64,000 nt of DNA from Tamarix chinensis (taxonomy: Eukaryota > Streptophyta > Magnoliopsida > Caryophyllales > Tamaricaceae), in NCBI GenBank assembly GCA_030549775.1, contig CM060173.1, forward strand, positions 69,398,867-69,462,866. Direction: 5' to 3'. This document shows, piece after piece, positions 1 to 10,738 of this stretch; position 1 is the first letter of the stretch, and each line of letters begins with the position of its first letter. Position numbers and translations under genes: made by a program. The notes under the pieces were generated by a model. That model was not told the origin of the DNA. It worked only from the letters and a program-made list of their open reading frames with translations, and made no database searches.

Positions 1-273
1 TAGCGAAAAGAAGACAAGTTTAAAACACTACAAAGAAAATACTGCGGAGAAGCATAAGATAATTATATTTTAGTGTTGATTCACCTCATCATCCACAACA
101 AAAGAAGACAAGTTTAAAATACTATAAAGATAATACTACTCTAATACCGAAAGACAGAGAAAGAGAATTCCAACTTAATATGGCATTTATTATTGGGCCA
201 AATCGATACAACGGAAAATTATTATAGTACGTGAAACGGACTTGATTGACCGCCACTGCGGTGCATGATGCAG
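1..273. other. 3' flank of the UGT85-type gene
   Basis: This AT-rich stretch lies downstream of the glucosyltransferase stop codon (the gene reads on the minus strand). It holds a candidate polyadenylation signal at 186-191 and no coding potential I can recognise. Confidence 0.5.
186..191 (-). terminator. candidate poly(A) signal AATAAA
   Basis: The minus strand reads AATAAA here, about 85 bp past the stop codon of the glucosyltransferase. That is a normal distance for a plant near-upstream polyadenylation element. The motif is short and the region AT-rich, so chance is possible. Confidence 0.4.
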
Positions 274-1217
274 CTACCTGAGAAGCACTTGATGGAGCAA
301 ACTCTCAAGATTCAAATAAGATGATCCGCTAGGGCTAGTAGTGGCATCTTCAGCCAATCTCCTCCACTCCGCTGCCTTCCTCTTCATCTCTTTCCCCTTG
401 TTACCAACCATCAACTCCCTCACCTGCTTCTCAATTTCATCCCTCTTGACATCACTATTTATCTCCATCGCAATCCCCCAGTGACTACAACAGTACCAGC
501 AGTTAGTGTGCTGCTCCGCGAAAAACGGCCAACATACCATAGGCACACCGTTACATATGCTCTCCAGAGTTGAATTCCATCCGCTATGTGTTAGGAATCC
601 TCCAACAGCCGGATGTCTGAGAACTTTCTCTTGGTCACACCAACTTGCCATATATCCTCGTCCACCGATCTCCTCCATGAACTCAGGAGGAAGCACCGAT
701 GATTCAGAATTATTCACAAGATCTGGCCTTATGATCCATAAAAATGGTACGTTGGAATTGGCAAGACCCCATGCAAACTCAATGAGGTTGTCATCTGTCA
801 TTGTAGTGATGCTACCAAAGCTGATGTAGACGACCGAGTCTGGATTTTTCGAGTCGAGCCATGTGAGACAGTTTGTGTCATATTTCCACAGGCTTGACGG
901 TAATGACGGAATGCTATTGTCTTCATGATCTTTTATACGGTTCAGTTGGAGTTGGAAGGGGCCAATTGGGTAAAGAGGAGGGAACTGGGGTGCAAGAGCG
1001 TTCAATATGTCTTGCTCTAGGGCGTCATAGGTGTTCAAAATGATGGCAGCAGCGTTTCGCGACTTTTCAATCTTTCTCTGTACGAAATTCAACAGAAAGT
1101 CTTTTGGATCTGTGGTTCTTAAGAATGACGTCATGTCCTTCAACCTAATGTCTTCTACCGAAGATGTCCAACTTGTGGTGGTTGAATTTAAGTAACCATT
1201 TGTGATGTAGCTTTTAT
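274..1217 (-). CDS. UGT85-type gene, exon 2 (sugar-donor half)
   Basis: Exon 2 encodes residues 177-490, the C-terminal nucleotide-sugar-binding domain. The acceptor TTTTATAG ends at 1218, and the first two exon bases complete the Asp codon begun by exon 1. Landmarks in order are DIRLKDM, RTTDP, LNTYDALEQD, the VVYISFGS strand, FLWIIRPD, the PSPG box (WCDQEKVL to FFAEQ) and a C-terminal helix ending LLHQVLLR. HSGWNS in the PSPG is the usual UGT85 spelling. An ATG at 1248 lies in the intron and is probably not a real start. Codon use and reading frame look undamaged. Confidence 0.9.
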
Positions 1218-1715
1218 CTATAAAAGTAAAGCGATATCTATTCGTCATTTACAAAAATAGAAAAGTAGTTGATCCACCTAACATTCAAACATATTTCTAA
1301 TTTTCATATTCTATTACAAATTTTCCAAATAACTGTCATATATTACAAATATGGTACAAGTAATTAATTTTTGCTCCCCACTAAGATCATCTCCTTAAGT
1401 TAAGAAATTTGAAAAGATTAAAAGAAAATTTACAAATTTTCTTTTACTCCTTGTGATAGTCCCTTCTCCACCTCCCTTTTCCCTTCTTAATTTTCTCCTA
1501 TTAGTATCTTAAGGTTTTGTTCTCTGGGACTTACTTTAACGGCTTATCAGATTAGATTATAGCATATAAGTACCAATAAGATCAGATCTCATCAAATCAG
1601 CACCAATACTATCGTATTAAATTCACATAATTAATTATAATAAGTTAATAGTAAAGAAATAATAATTAGTAGATACTTAATAGAAATAAGAATGAATATT
1701 AAAATAATAATAATA

Positions 1716-1747
<32 letters not shown>

Positions 1748-2163
1748 CATAATAACAGTTATTAATAATAATATATATATATATATATATAACTATTATA
1801 ATTATTATAATATTTTTCACTACAATAATAGTAATAAGTAGTATACTTATTATAGTGATAATTATTTATATTACTAATCATTATTATGATTATTATAATT
1901 GTCAAAATTATAAATAATAACATAATTATTATAATCAATTATTAATGTATTATGAAAATAATTATCATAATTAAAATTATTTATATTTAGAATAGTATAA
2001 ATATTAATATTATAATTATTATTTTTACAGGTACTAATCAGATTAAATCGGACGACTCATGAATGAAAGCGCCCTACGTTTGCTTATTTTTTATTTTATT
2101 ATCAGAAAGTCTGTAAATGACGATCGAAGGAGGAGTGAAATTTAAACCTCAAAATTAACATAC
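1218..2163 (-). other. intron of the UGT85-type gene
   Basis: The donor is AAAG|GTATGT at 2163 and the acceptor ends AG at 1218, giving a 946-bp phase-1 intron. It is very AT-rich, with (TAA)n/(TTA)n runs around 1706-1740 and (TA)n around 1771-1790. The position after the IIPLK segment matches the single intron common in UGT85 genes. Confidence 0.8.
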
Positions 2164-2208
2164 CTTTGAGGGGTATGATCCCTTGTTCAACCAAGTCTCT
2201 GTACTTGC
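2164..2208 (-). CDS. UGT85-type gene, distal end of exon 1
   Basis: These 45 bp are cut off from the rest of exon 1 by the Copia element. After one copy of the 5-bp target duplication is discounted, they encode YRDLVEQGIIPLK and continue exactly in frame from Lys163 to the donor site at 2163. The peptide fits the UGT85 segment just before the conserved intron. This fragment shows that the insertion hit coding sequence, not the intron. Confidence 0.87.
2204..2208. repeat. 5-bp target site duplication cttgc (partner 8888-8892)
   Basis: The same five bases flank the element immediately outside its TG and CA termini. On the coding strand they cover the last bases of codons 162-163 of the glucosyltransferase. 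Confidence 0.95.
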
Positions 2209-2902
2209 TGTAGAAAATAATTAGTGATAATCGCAGCAATTAAGGAAAATTAATTAAGCCAAACCGAGATTAAGAGTTGTGCCGTGACAGAATCACTGCC
2301 CTGAAGTGATTTTCGACCGGATAACGGTGCAGATCCCTTCAACGTCGAATCACCCCCAAGGTTTACACAACGTTCTACGATTCCGTGCACTCGGAATAGA
2401 AGAATGGAACTTGCAAACATACAATGCCAGATCAGTAGGGTTTTCGCGATTAGGGTTAGGGTTTCCAAGTGGCCGACGGGTTGCTCTCTTTCGAAAACAA
2501 TAAAAATGATTTTCGGTGTGTTTAAACAAATGAAATTAACATTTAAATAGGCAAAAAAACCGATTGAGGGATAAGTGGAACGTCTTCCACTAATCAGCCC
2601 ACAAAACCGAAATGTTTGAATGAGTAAAACCGCAACCGTTGAAAACCGAATAAGAAAAAAAATGGGTCGGGTCGGATCAAAGACCACACCACACCCACGC
2701 CCAGCCCAGCCCGGACCGGACGGGCGGGCGGCGGCACACGCGCGTGTGTGTGGTATTTATGATCCAACCCACAACCCACAAAACAACCCAAACTCATAAT
2801 TCAAACAACCAAAAGGTGAGGGGATATATAAAGTGAACAAAAACTTATTCACTTCCAATGTGGGACATTGAAAATGCCCACAAGCTGCCATTGCACCCAA
2901 CA
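2209..2902 (-). repeat. 3' LTR of the Copia element (694 bp)
   Basis: It starts TGTAGAAAAT and ends CCCAACA on the plus strand, so on the element strand it opens TGTTGGGTG. It carries an extra cagcc unit at about 2701-2706 compared with the other LTR. It includes a TATATA motif near 2826 and a telomere-like TTAGGGTTAGGGTTT run at about 2450-2464. Confidence 0.95.
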
Positions 2903-2916
2903 ATCCCCCACCAATG
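2903..2916 (-). other. polypurine tract of the Copia element
   Basis: On the element strand the sequence just before the 3' LTR is TTGGTGGGGGATT, a purine-rich tract in the position where plus-strand DNA synthesis is primed. Confidence 0.8.
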
Positions 2917-3496
2917 GCAAGCAGAAGAAAAACCCGATTGATCTGGACAAGGAAGGAGTAACACTTAAGTATCAATATCACAAGGATTGAATTGATACGT
3001 AGTGAAATGAGGTAACAATCGTATCTGAGGAGTGAACGAGTCTTGAACTACTCAGACTTCGATTGAGACCCTCATAACACATGTTTTTACCTTAAATTTG
3101 CAAATTCCGCGATAGTAACACAAGCGCTTTTAATGGCCATGCGCACACCTTGGGTACTCATGAGTGCTCTAGAAAGAAAGCCTTAATCTTTCATAGAAGG
3201 CGGCCCACCTTCACACTCACCTAGGTGAATCCATCAAGTGCGTCTCAATAGCACCACCAAATCTGGTTATGGATCCATTAAGAGCATAATCATGCTCAAC
3301 CTTTTTAAAAGTTTAGCATTAAGTTCATCAGATCCGTCTCAAAAGGACCACCCAAAATATAGGGCTATGAACTTATAAAAGCAGAAAGCTGAACCTTTCT
3401 ACAATGCACTACAATGCGCCATAGGAATGAGAACGTAGTGCAGAAGAGTGATCATATGATTTCATTTGACCACATATGGTATTTACCATACCTTTC
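2917..3496 (-). other. Copia trailer between pol stop and polypurine tract
   Basis: About 580 bp on the element strand follow the RNase H stop codon. No further domain such as an envelope-like frame is visible. Confidence 0.6.
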
Positions 3497-5569
3497 TCAA
3501 CTCAAAGGCTTAAGCCCCATTCCCCTCGACGATTCAAGGATAACTCTCCTTGTTAGACCCTTTGTTAGAGGATCTGCCAGATTCCTTTCGGATCGAACAA
3601 ACTCTAAAGAGATGACACCATTCCTCAACAGTTGTCTTACACAACTGTGTCTAACACGAATGTGTCTTCTCTTACCATTATAAACAGAGTTCTTGGCAAC
3701 ACATATAGCTGCCTGTGAATCACAATGTAAGGAAACCGGTACACTAGGTTTCCTCCACAAAGGCACATCGGCCAACAAGTTCCTTAACCATTCTGCCTCT
3801 TGACCAGCTAACTCAAGGGCAATAAACTCTGACTCCATGGTGGAGCGAGCTATGCAAGTCTGTTTAGAAGACTTCCAAGATATAGCTCCTCCTCCCAAGG
3901 TAAACACGTAACCACTGGTAGAACTGACTTCATCATTGTCAGAAATCCAATTTGCATCTGTAAATCCCTCTAGAACAGCAGGAAATTTACAGAAATGCAA
4001 ACCCCAATCCTTAGTACCTTTAAGGTATCTAAGTAAACGGCGTAGAGCAGTCCAGTGATCATTACCTGGGTTGTGAGTATATCTACTCAATCTACTCACA
4101 GCATATGCAATGTCAGGTCTGGTACAATTCATTAGGAACATTACGCTGCCTATGATTTTAGCATATTCACATTGAGAAACACTAGCACCCAGGTTCTTTT
4201 TCAAATGTATGCTAGGATCATAGGGTGTTTTCACAGACACTTCATCTTGACACTCAAATTTTTCTAGAATCTTATCAACATAGTGAGATTGACTCAAGCA
4301 AAAACCATTCACGGTTTTTCTCATTTTAATGCCAAGAATTACATCAGCTTCTCCTAAATCTTTCATTTCGAAATGAGAAGATAAAAACATTTTGGTCTCA
4401 TCGACCATAGACATATTTGTGCCAAGAATCAACATGTCATCTACATATAAGCAAATTATCACGCATTCATGTCCAATCAATTTAGAATATACACAAGAAT
4501 CAGATGCATTTACTATATAACCATTGCTGACTAAAGTCTGGTCAAACTTTTCATACCATTGTTTAGGAGCTTGTTTAAGGCCATACAATGACTTTCTCAA
4601 TCTACACACTTTAGTCTCCTGACCTTCAACCTCACAGCCCTCGGGCTGCTCCACATAGATCTCCTCTTTTAGGTCACCATTCAGAAATGCTGTTTTCACA
4701 TCCATTTGATGGACTATAAGTCCATGGATAGCAGCCAAAGCGACCAAGGAGCGAATAGTGGCTATTTTAGTCACAGGAGAGTAAGTATCGAAAAAGTCAA
4801 CGTCTTTCTTTTGCTTGTAGCCTACAGCTACTAATCTAGCCTTAAACTTATCAATGGTTCCGTCAGTTCTTAATTTCTTTCTGAAGACCCATTTGCATCT
4901 TATTGGTTTACAACCTTTAGGCAAATCAACTAAATCCCAAGTATGATTGGACATAATCGATTCTAACTCATTTTTAATTGCTTCTTTCCAAAAACTAGCA
5001 TCTACAGAAGTTACTGCTTCCTTATAGGATTTAGGATCCTCTTCAATTAGAAATGTAGACACAAAGTCAACATTAATCATATCAATGTCATCATTTTCAA
5101 TAAGAAAAGCAGTAATAAAATCAGGTCCAAAGCTAGTTTCTAGTCTTCGTCTTTTACTCCTCCTAGGCTCATGAATATTATCATTTTCATTTCCAAGAGA
5201 TGGTGAGGAAGACAAAGGCACAGTAGAAGCATCAGAAGAGCTAGCAAGATCACATGCATTCTTTTTCAAAGGAAACACATTCTCAAAAAATTCTGCATTT
5301 CTAGATTCACAAATAGAATAATCATTCAAACACAGAAATCTATATGCAGCACTATTTTGAGCATACCCAATGAATGCACAGTCAAACGTCTTTGTTCCCA
5401 CGTTGGTTTTTCTAAAGTCTGGTAAACCAACTTTAGCTAGACACCCCCACACTTTCAAAATTTTCAGATTAGGTTCAAAACCTTTCCACAGTTCATAGGG
5501 AGTCTTGTTTAGTTTCTTATGGGGAACCCGATTTAAAACATAGCATGCAGATAGGACAGCCTCCCCCAC
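3497..5569 (-). CDS. Copia polyprotein, C-terminal part (integrase end, RT, RNase H)
   Basis: This 690-codon frame starts in the integrase C-terminal region ([18 protein letters not shown]), then shows a linker, the RT start ([14 protein letters not shown]), [19 protein letters not shown], the catalytic YVDD at about residues 375-378, and RNase H ([13 protein letters not shown], ending with LADPLTKGL). It should act in the virus-like particle to make cDNA. It has no natural start: it continues the gag-pol frame after a one-base shift in a run of five C (plus strand) at 5563-5567. Motifs and length are otherwise complete, as expected of a very young copy. Confidence 0.92.
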   Translation of the reverse strand: MGEAVLSACYVLNRVPHKKLNKTPYELWKGFEPNLKILKVWGCLAKVGLPDFRKTNVGTKTFDCAFIGYAQNSAAYRFLCLNDYSICESRNAEFFENVFPLKKNACDLASSSDASTVPLSSSPSLGNENDNIHEPRRSKRRRLETSFGPDFITAFLIENDDIDMINVDFVSTFLIEEDPKSYKEAVTSVDASFWKEAIKNELESIMSNHTWDLVDLPKGCKPIRCKWVFRKKLRTDGTIDKFKARLVAVGYKQKKDVDFFDTYSPVTKIATIRSLVALAAIHGLIVHQMDVKTAFLNGDLKEEIYVEQPEGCEVEGQETKVCRLRKSLYGLKQAPKQWYEKFDQTLVSNGYIVNASDSCVYSKLIGHECVIICLYVDDMLILGTNMSMVDETKMFLSSHFEMKDLGEADVILGIKMRKTVNGFCLSQSHYVDKILEKFECQDEVSVKTPYDPSIHLKKNLGASVSQCEYAKIIGSVMFLMNCTRPDIAYAVSRLSRYTHNPGNDHWTALRRLLRYLKGTKDWGLHFCKFPAVLEGFTDANWISDNDEVSSTSGYVFTLGGGAISWKSSKQTCIARSTMESEFIALELAGQEAEWLRNLLADVPLWRKPSVPVSLHCDSQAAICVAKNSVYNGKRRHIRVRHSCVRQLLRNGVISLEFVRSERNLADPLTKGLTRRVILESSRGMGLKPLS

Positions 5570-7524
5570 ATTTGGTCAGACATACCAGAACTCAAAAGCA
5601 TAGCATTCATCATTTCTTTTAGAGTTCTATTCTTTCTTTCTGCAACACCATTTTGTTGGGGAGTATAAGGGGCACTAGTTTCATGTATTATACCATGATT
5701 ATCACAAAATTCCTTTAAAGAACTAGTTCCATATTCACCACCCCTATCAGACCTAAGTCTCTTAATCTTTCGGTCCAATTGGTTTTCCACTTCTGCTTTA
5801 TACTTTAAGAACATACCTTCGGTCTCATCTTTAGACCTAAGGAGGAAAACTCTAGTATATCTCGAATAATCATCGATGAATGTCATATAATACCGTTTTC
5901 CTCCTCTACTCTCGGTGTTCTTAAAATCAGCTAGATCAGTATGAATTAATTCAAGCAATTCCGTTGTTCTCGCTGTGACTGGTTTAAAGGGCTTTTTAAC
6001 ATACTTGGCTTCCACACAAACGGGACACTTCTCATAATCATTAGTGTCCAACACATTAATTAAATTCATTCGTTTCAGTTTGTTTATGGAAGCCACATTC
6101 ACATGCCCTAGTCTACCATGCCACACAGATACGGATTCAACAATATAAGCAGAAGAAGAACCAATTTCATTAATAGGAGCAGAAATAACGTTCAGAACAA
6201 AAAGTCCATCAGACAGATACCCCTTACCCACAAATTCCCCATTTTTGGTCAACACGACCTTATCAGCCTCAAAAACTAGTTTCAAACCAGCCCTATTAAG
6301 CAAGCTACCAGAAACTAAGTTCCTACGGAGGGAGGGGACATACAACACATCATTCAACATTAAAGACTTTCCAGAGGTAAGTTTCAGAAGGACCTTTACT
6401 TTTCCCAGAACTCCAGCAGTTGCAGAGTTTCCCATGAAGACATGCTCTCCATCTGTAGCATCCTGGAACTGGTGGAATAGTTCTCGGTTCGCGCACAGGT
6501 GCTTTGAAGCTCCGGTGTCCAGGATCCAATCTGTCTTGTTCTCAACCAGATTAGCTTCCACAACCACAGCAGCTATCACTTCCTCTGTCTCAGCAACATT
6601 AGCTTGAGGAGCAGAAGGACCACCACCTTGTTGATTCTGAGTCTGCGGGCCCTTTCTCTTAAAGCATTGATAAGCTTTATGACCTGACTTACCACACACA
6701 TAACAGGTTAGCTGTTTCTTCTGAATTCGAGTGTCACCCTTCTTGAAGTTAGGTTGACCTTTCGCTTGACCCTTTTTCTGAGTCCATTTGCCTTTTCCCT
6801 TAGACTTGTCAGCTCTAGCAGAAGACTCTACTATATTAGCACTCATTGAACCTGAGGCATAACGAACTCGGTTGTCCTTCAAGCGGTTCGCCTCTTCTGT
6901 CCTCATATGACTTATTAACTCTGGCAAGGTCAAATCCCTCTTCTTATGCTTCAGATGGTTTCTGAAATCGCTCCAGGATGGAGGGAACTTTTCTACCAGC
7001 ATGTTGGCCTGAAAAGTTTCACAGATCTTCATTCCTTCACCCAATACTTCAGCAACCAGCAGCTCATAGTCATGTACTTGATTCATAATCTGCTTGTCAT
7101 CAACCATTTGAAATCGCAGAAGATTTCCCACAGCATATTTCTTTCTACCTGCTTCATCTGACCCATACTTGTTCTTCAGAGTGTCCCAGATATCCTTGGA
7201 ATATTCGACACCAAAGAACATGTCAAAGAGCTTGTTGTTCATGTGCTGTAGAATATGACCACGAACGGTTTTGTTGTCCCGTTCGTATTTTTCTATCGCA
7301 GCTTCATCACTTTTCTTTTCAACAGGAATGATCAGGGGAGCTATTGGAGTAGTGAGAACATCATCTGTATCAATCTGACTCGGTGGATTAGTAAAAAGAA
7401 CATAATCAACTTCTAATGCTTCAAACAGAATAGTCATCCTCTGAGACCACCGACGGTAGTTGGTACCATCAAGAGGTTCAACTTTCGACATATCGGGGAT
7501 GACTCTTGGTACGCTTGAAGCCAT
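5533..7524 (-). CDS. Copia polyprotein, N-terminal part (gag, protease, integrase)
   Basis: The likely start is the Met at 7524 ([20 protein letters not shown]), giving 663 residues before the frame breaks. Domains in order: gag (UBN2 type, residues about 10-220); zinc knuckle [14 protein letters not shown] at about 274-287; aspartic protease with DTGAS at about 336-340; GAG-pre-integrase HGRLGH and CPVC; integrase core with HTDLADF, the FIDDYSRY strand, SDRGGEY and a [10 protein letters not shown] helix. The frame leaves the integrase in a G-run (minus strand) and ends after about a dozen unrelated codons. Gag coats the particle, protease cuts the polyprotein, and integrase inserts the cDNA. 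Confidence 0.93.
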   Translation of the reverse strand: MASSVPRVIPDMSKVEPLDGTNYRRWSQRMTILFEALEVDYVLFTNPPSQIDTDDVLTTPIAPLIIPVEKKSDEAAIEKYERDNKTVRGHILQHMNNKLFDMFFGVEYSKDIWDTLKNKYGSDEAGRKKYAVGNLLRFQMVDDKQIMNQVHDYELLVAEVLGEGMKICETFQANMLVEKFPPSWSDFRNHLKHKKRDLTLPELISHMRTEEANRLKDNRVRYASGSMSANIVESSARADKSKGKGKWTQKKGQAKGQPNFKKGDTRIQKKQLTCYVCGKSGHKAYQCFKRKGPQTQNQQGGGPSAPQANVAETEEVIAAVVVEANLVENKTDWILDTGASKHLCANRELFHQFQDATDGEHVFMGNSATAGVLGKVKVLLKLTSGKSLMLNDVLYVPSLRRNLVSGSLLNRAGLKLVFEADKVVLTKNGEFVGKGYLSDGLFVLNVISAPINEIGSSSAYIVESVSVWHGRLGHVNVASINKLKRMNLINVLDTNDYEKCPVCVEAKYVKKPFKPVTARTTELLELIHTDLADFKNTESRGGKRYYMTFIDDYSRYTRVFLLRSKDETEGMFLKYKAEVENQLDRKIKRLRSDRGGEYGTSSLKEFCDNHGIIHETSAPYTPQQNGVAERKNRTLKEMMNAMLLSSGMSDQMWGRLSYLHAMF

Positions 7525-8198
7525 TTCAATCCACGAGAAATAACACAGCAAGAATATTGAACCAAAGGTACTATAACCGAAGTAGAGAAATTCGATTATC
7601 CAAAACCGAAACCACAACCAAACAAGACCTTATTTGCAACGAAAGAGTCCCAAACTGAAGAGGCCAAATTGACTTCGAATATGAACCAATTAGTGCAGCA
7701 AAAATTCGAACAATAAATTCGAATATAATAACCTTAGTCCAGCCTACAAACTCCAGCAATAGATTCGAATATGACAATTATAATCCACGAAATAAATTTC
7801 AGCAACAATCGATATTAGGAGGAGCCAAAAATGGGAAGCCGAAACAAGTATATTTTCGACTTAAATACCACAGCAAGAGCCGAGCCTTAATCAACAACAC
7901 CAAGCAGCAGCAATAGTCGAACAAAGGAACAATAAAGGAGGTTTAATTAATCCCGAAATTAATCAATCAATTCGTAAATCAAACGAATCAATCGCGAGCA
8001 GCACAACGAATGTATATTGCGGCGAAATCGAATTAAGAGCACCAAAAACCGAAGCCGAAACCAAGTATACTTTCGAATTATATTGAACAGTATCAACCGA
8101 GCATAATGTTGAAGAACACGAGCCAAACGGAGCAGCACAATTCGAATGGTAATTGGCACGAAGAAGAGATTAATGGCGCATATAACATCACTTCAGAA
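7525..8198 (-). other. Copia leader with no standard primer-binding site
   Basis: This is the 674 bp between the 5' LTR and gag. Most plant Copia elements place a sequence matching the 3' end of initiator tRNA-Met (TGGTATCAGAGC) right after the LTR. Here the element strand reads TTCTGAAGTGATG instead. No coding frame of note is present. Confidence 0.6.
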
Positions 8199-8887
8199 TG
8201 TAGAAAATAATTAGTGATAATCGCAGCAATTAAGGAAAATTAATTAAGCCAAACCGAGATTAAGAGTTGTGCCGTGACAGAATCACTGCCCTGAAGTGAT
8301 TTTCGACCGGATAACGGTGCAGATCCCTTCAACGTCGAATCACCCCCAAGGTTTACACAACGTTCTACGATTCCGTGCACTCGGAATAGAAGAATGGAAC
8401 TTGCAAACATACAATGCCAGATCAGTAGGGTTTTCGCGATTAGGGTTAGGGTTTCCAAGTGGCCGACGGGTTGCTCTCTTTCGAAAACAATAAAAATGAT
8501 TTTCGGTGTGTTTAAACAAATGAAATTAACATTTAAATAGGCAAAAAAACCGATTGAGGGATAAGTGGAACGTCTTCCACTAATCAGCCCACAAAACCGA
8601 AATGTTTGAATGAGTAAAACCGCAACCGTTGAAAACCGAATAAGAAAAAAAATGGGTCGGGTCGGATCAAAGACCACACCACACCCACGCCCAGCCCGGA
8701 CCGGACGGGCGGGCGGCGGCACACGCGCGTGTGTGTGGTATTTATGATCCAACCCACAACCCACAAAACAACCCAAACTCATAATTCAAACAACCAAAAG
8801 GTGAGGGGATATATAAAGTGAACAAAAACTTATTCACTTCCAATGTGGGACATTGAAAATGCCCACAAGCTGCCATTGCACCCAACA
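8199..8887 (-). repeat. 5' LTR of the Copia element (689 bp)
   Basis: This is the partner of 2209-2902, lacking one 5-bp unit and otherwise identical by eye. A minus-strand TATATA motif around 8809-8816 is the likely retrotransposon promoter. Transcription would start inside the glucosyltransferase exon and proceed through the element. Confidence 0.95.
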
Positions 8888-9376
8888 CTTGCTATATCCC
8901 CTTAACCCACATGCACTGGCCGTCCATAAAAGAACCCCAGGTACTCCCACCTCTTCCGCAGCCTCAAGAGCAAAAAACATAACACCGTCGGCAACGATAC
9001 AGCTGACTTTTGGCCCGGCATCATTGAGCCTCTTAATCAGCTTCCTCAAGCTATCAATGCAGTTAACCTCGGTGGAGCGGCAGAGCTCCGCTGTATCTTG
9101 AGTTACATCAGCGGATGGCGGAGGTGGAAGGCCGTCGGGGATGGTTTCAAATTTGAAAGAAGGAAGGCCAGCCATAGAGGCCAGGCCTTTTGAACGCACA
9201 AGGCGGTTGTAGTTGTATTCTGTATGGACGAATGTGATGTGGAAGCCTTTTGAGTAGAGGATCTGAGCTAGTTTTAACATGGGATCTATGTGGCCTTGAG
9301 CTGGGAATGGTATGCATACAGCATGTGGCTTTTTTGTTGTAGATGTTGAGTGCATCGTCCGTCCGTTAGTCTGCAT
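8888..9376 (-). CDS. UGT85-type gene, exon 1 (acceptor-binding half), truncated by insertion
   Basis: This encodes residues 1-163 of the glucosyltransferase: PHAVCIPFPAQGHIDPMLKL near the start, FVHTEYN, the IPDGLPPP loop, CIVADG and WTASAC. The frame then runs into the LTR and ends within 18 codons. An upstream in-frame ATG at 9475 lies above the predicted TATA box and so is unlikely to be transcribed. ATG 9376 and ATG 9355 both have A at -3; I chose the first in the predicted mRNA. If transcribed today, this half would give a truncated protein lacking the UDP-sugar site. Confidence 0.85.
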
Positions 9377-9459
9377 GGTTTGCAGATTCTGAATTTGATT
9401 CAGAGCTTGAGCTGGGTATACAGAAGAGGACTTAGCGCACCACTCCTGATATAAAGCTA

Positions 9460-9467
9460 TATTTATA
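9460..9467 (-). promoter_or_regulatory. TATA box of the UGT85-type gene
   Basis: The minus strand reads TATAAATA 84 bp upstream of the proposed ATG, predicting transcription from about 9430 and a short leader. A CCAAT-type motif (minus TATTGGTT, 9481-9488) lies just upstream. Only about 50 bp of native promoter remain before the solo LTR starts. Confidence 0.6.
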
Positions 9468-9518
9468 ACCATCAACCATCAACCAATAACCATTAGTAGT
9501 TGGTTCCCGCTGAGCAAA

Positions 9519-10102
9519 TGTTGCAGAAAAATGACCGGTTGATAGTACAAGACTTTTTCCTTCTTTGTATGATTAAAATGGGCAAAACAAAAATAGTAGA
9601 AATAGAAAAATAAAGACACCAAATTTTTACGTAAAAAACCCTTAAAGTTGAAGGAAAAAACCACAAACCTTCCACTACGATGATTGTAGGATTACAAGTA
9701 ATTCTTTTCTAGTACGAACTAGAGGCTCACTCAACTTCTTTGCCCAAAAGATGATGGATTACAAAGGATGGACTCTCTCACCAATTAAGTGGTGGATCAC
9801 TCAAACTTCACTTGAGAAAATATGAGAACCTTTCTCAAGCACCTCACTTTTGTAGTGGCTCTCACTTTCTCTCTTTTTGTAGAGGATTGTTTGCTTTACT
9901 CGATGATCTAAGCCTTCCCAAAGACCCCTATTTATAGGAGTAGAAGGGGGTAACCCAAAGGCCATAAGATGACTCTTGAATGCTCTCCCACTAAATTAAG
10001 CCAATGAACCTTGGTAACTTAAACATGATAAAATGCACTTACCTTCTCAAATTCCCAAGAGGTTCAAAGTATTAATTATCTTTATAACTCATGCATCATC
10101 CC

Positions 10103-10136
<34 letters not shown>

Positions 10137-10172
10137 TTGGGAAACCCCCTTAATTAAGGAGGGACCCCAACA
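9519..10172 (-). mobile_element. solo Copia LTR next to the UGT promoter (654 bp)
   Basis: The segment runs TGTTGCAG to CCCCAACA and has perfect 5-bp duplications gcaaa at 9514-9518 and 10173-10177. No internal element sequence remains, so it is a solo LTR left by LTR-LTR recombination. On the minus strand it opens TGTTGGGGTCCC, carries a (TTA)n tract (about 10105-10135), a TATAAATA box at 9929-9936 and a U5-like stretch. It points at the glucosyltransferase and could supply an alternative promoter. Confidence 0.88.
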
Positions 10173-10177
10173 GCAAA

Positions 10178-10654
10178 TAATTGGTTCTCTCTGAACAAAG
10201 AGTTACTTGCCACTAGCCTTCGGGACCATCGACTCTCTTAGTTTTTTCTGCTTCATTTTTGACCTTCCGTATCTGGATCGAAACAACTCTAATCAATCCA
10301 AAAATATCCTGAATTTAGATAACCTCATAATGACCCTTATCAAAATCATCCAAAAAAAACTTTATCCATATCCGGTAATTATCTGATCCGAAACAATCAG
10401 ACTTAACATGACATATATTCAGATATAGTTTTAAAATTGATCTAAACTAAAGCCAAATTAGATCCATAAAGTTATTATTTTACCTCATATAAATTATTAC
10501 ATAAATAACAATAAGCTATTTTATTAATAGAATTTTATGTAAAAAAATAATATCCAATCTATATAACAACTAAACTAAAACTAATAATGCTCCATTCTCC
10601 TCATTTTATTTTAATATCATATTACCATCATTCAAATTAGACCAAAGAAATTTC

Positions 10655-10688
<34 letters not shown>

Positions 10689-10692
10689 GTTA

Positions 10693-10738
<46 letters not shown>

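Larger units (their letters stand above)
2209..8887 (-). mobile_element. Ty1/Copia LTR retrotransposon inserted in the UGT exon
   Basis: The element is complete from LTR to LTR (6679 bp), reads on the minus strand, and is flanked by perfect 5-bp duplications cttgc (2204-2208 and 8888-8892). Order along the minus strand: 5' LTR, 674-bp leader, gag, protease, integrase, reverse transcriptase, RNase H, about 580 bp of trailer, polypurine tract, 3' LTR. Integrase before reverse transcriptase makes it Copia. The LTRs agree at every base I compared except one 5-bp indel. The single long polyprotein frame is broken once, by a one-base shift near 5563-5567. It has the parts of an autonomous element but is probably defective, unless the shift is a sequencing error. 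Confidence 0.95.
274..9376 (-). pseudogene. UGT85A-type UDP-glycosyltransferase gene, interrupted by a Copia element
   Basis: Family 1 UDP-glycosyltransferases move glucose from UDP-glucose to small acceptors (in UGT85 often terpenoid, cyanohydrin or phenylpropanoid alcohols) in the cytosol. Three segments (8888-9376, 2164-2208 minus one TSD copy, 274-1217) add up to an uninterrupted 490-aa frame, the usual length. Seen: QGHIDPM with the probable catalytic His29, CIVADG with probable catalytic Asp130, an RTTDP block, and a 44-residue PSPG box at about 369-412 from WCDQ to AEQ. One phase-1 intron (946 bp, GT-AG) falls after Lys176. A Copia element sits after codon 163, so the allele should make no full-length protein. 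No other stop or frameshift is visible. The start is the first ATG after the TATA box; ATG 9355 (483 aa) is the alternative. UGT85A is inferred from motif spelling; the substrate is unknown. Confidence 0.88.

Noticed and set aside
8834..9475. Longer start (ATG 9475) for the glucosyltransferase exon 1
   Set aside because: It lies upstream of the TATA box and adds residues unlike UGT N-termini.
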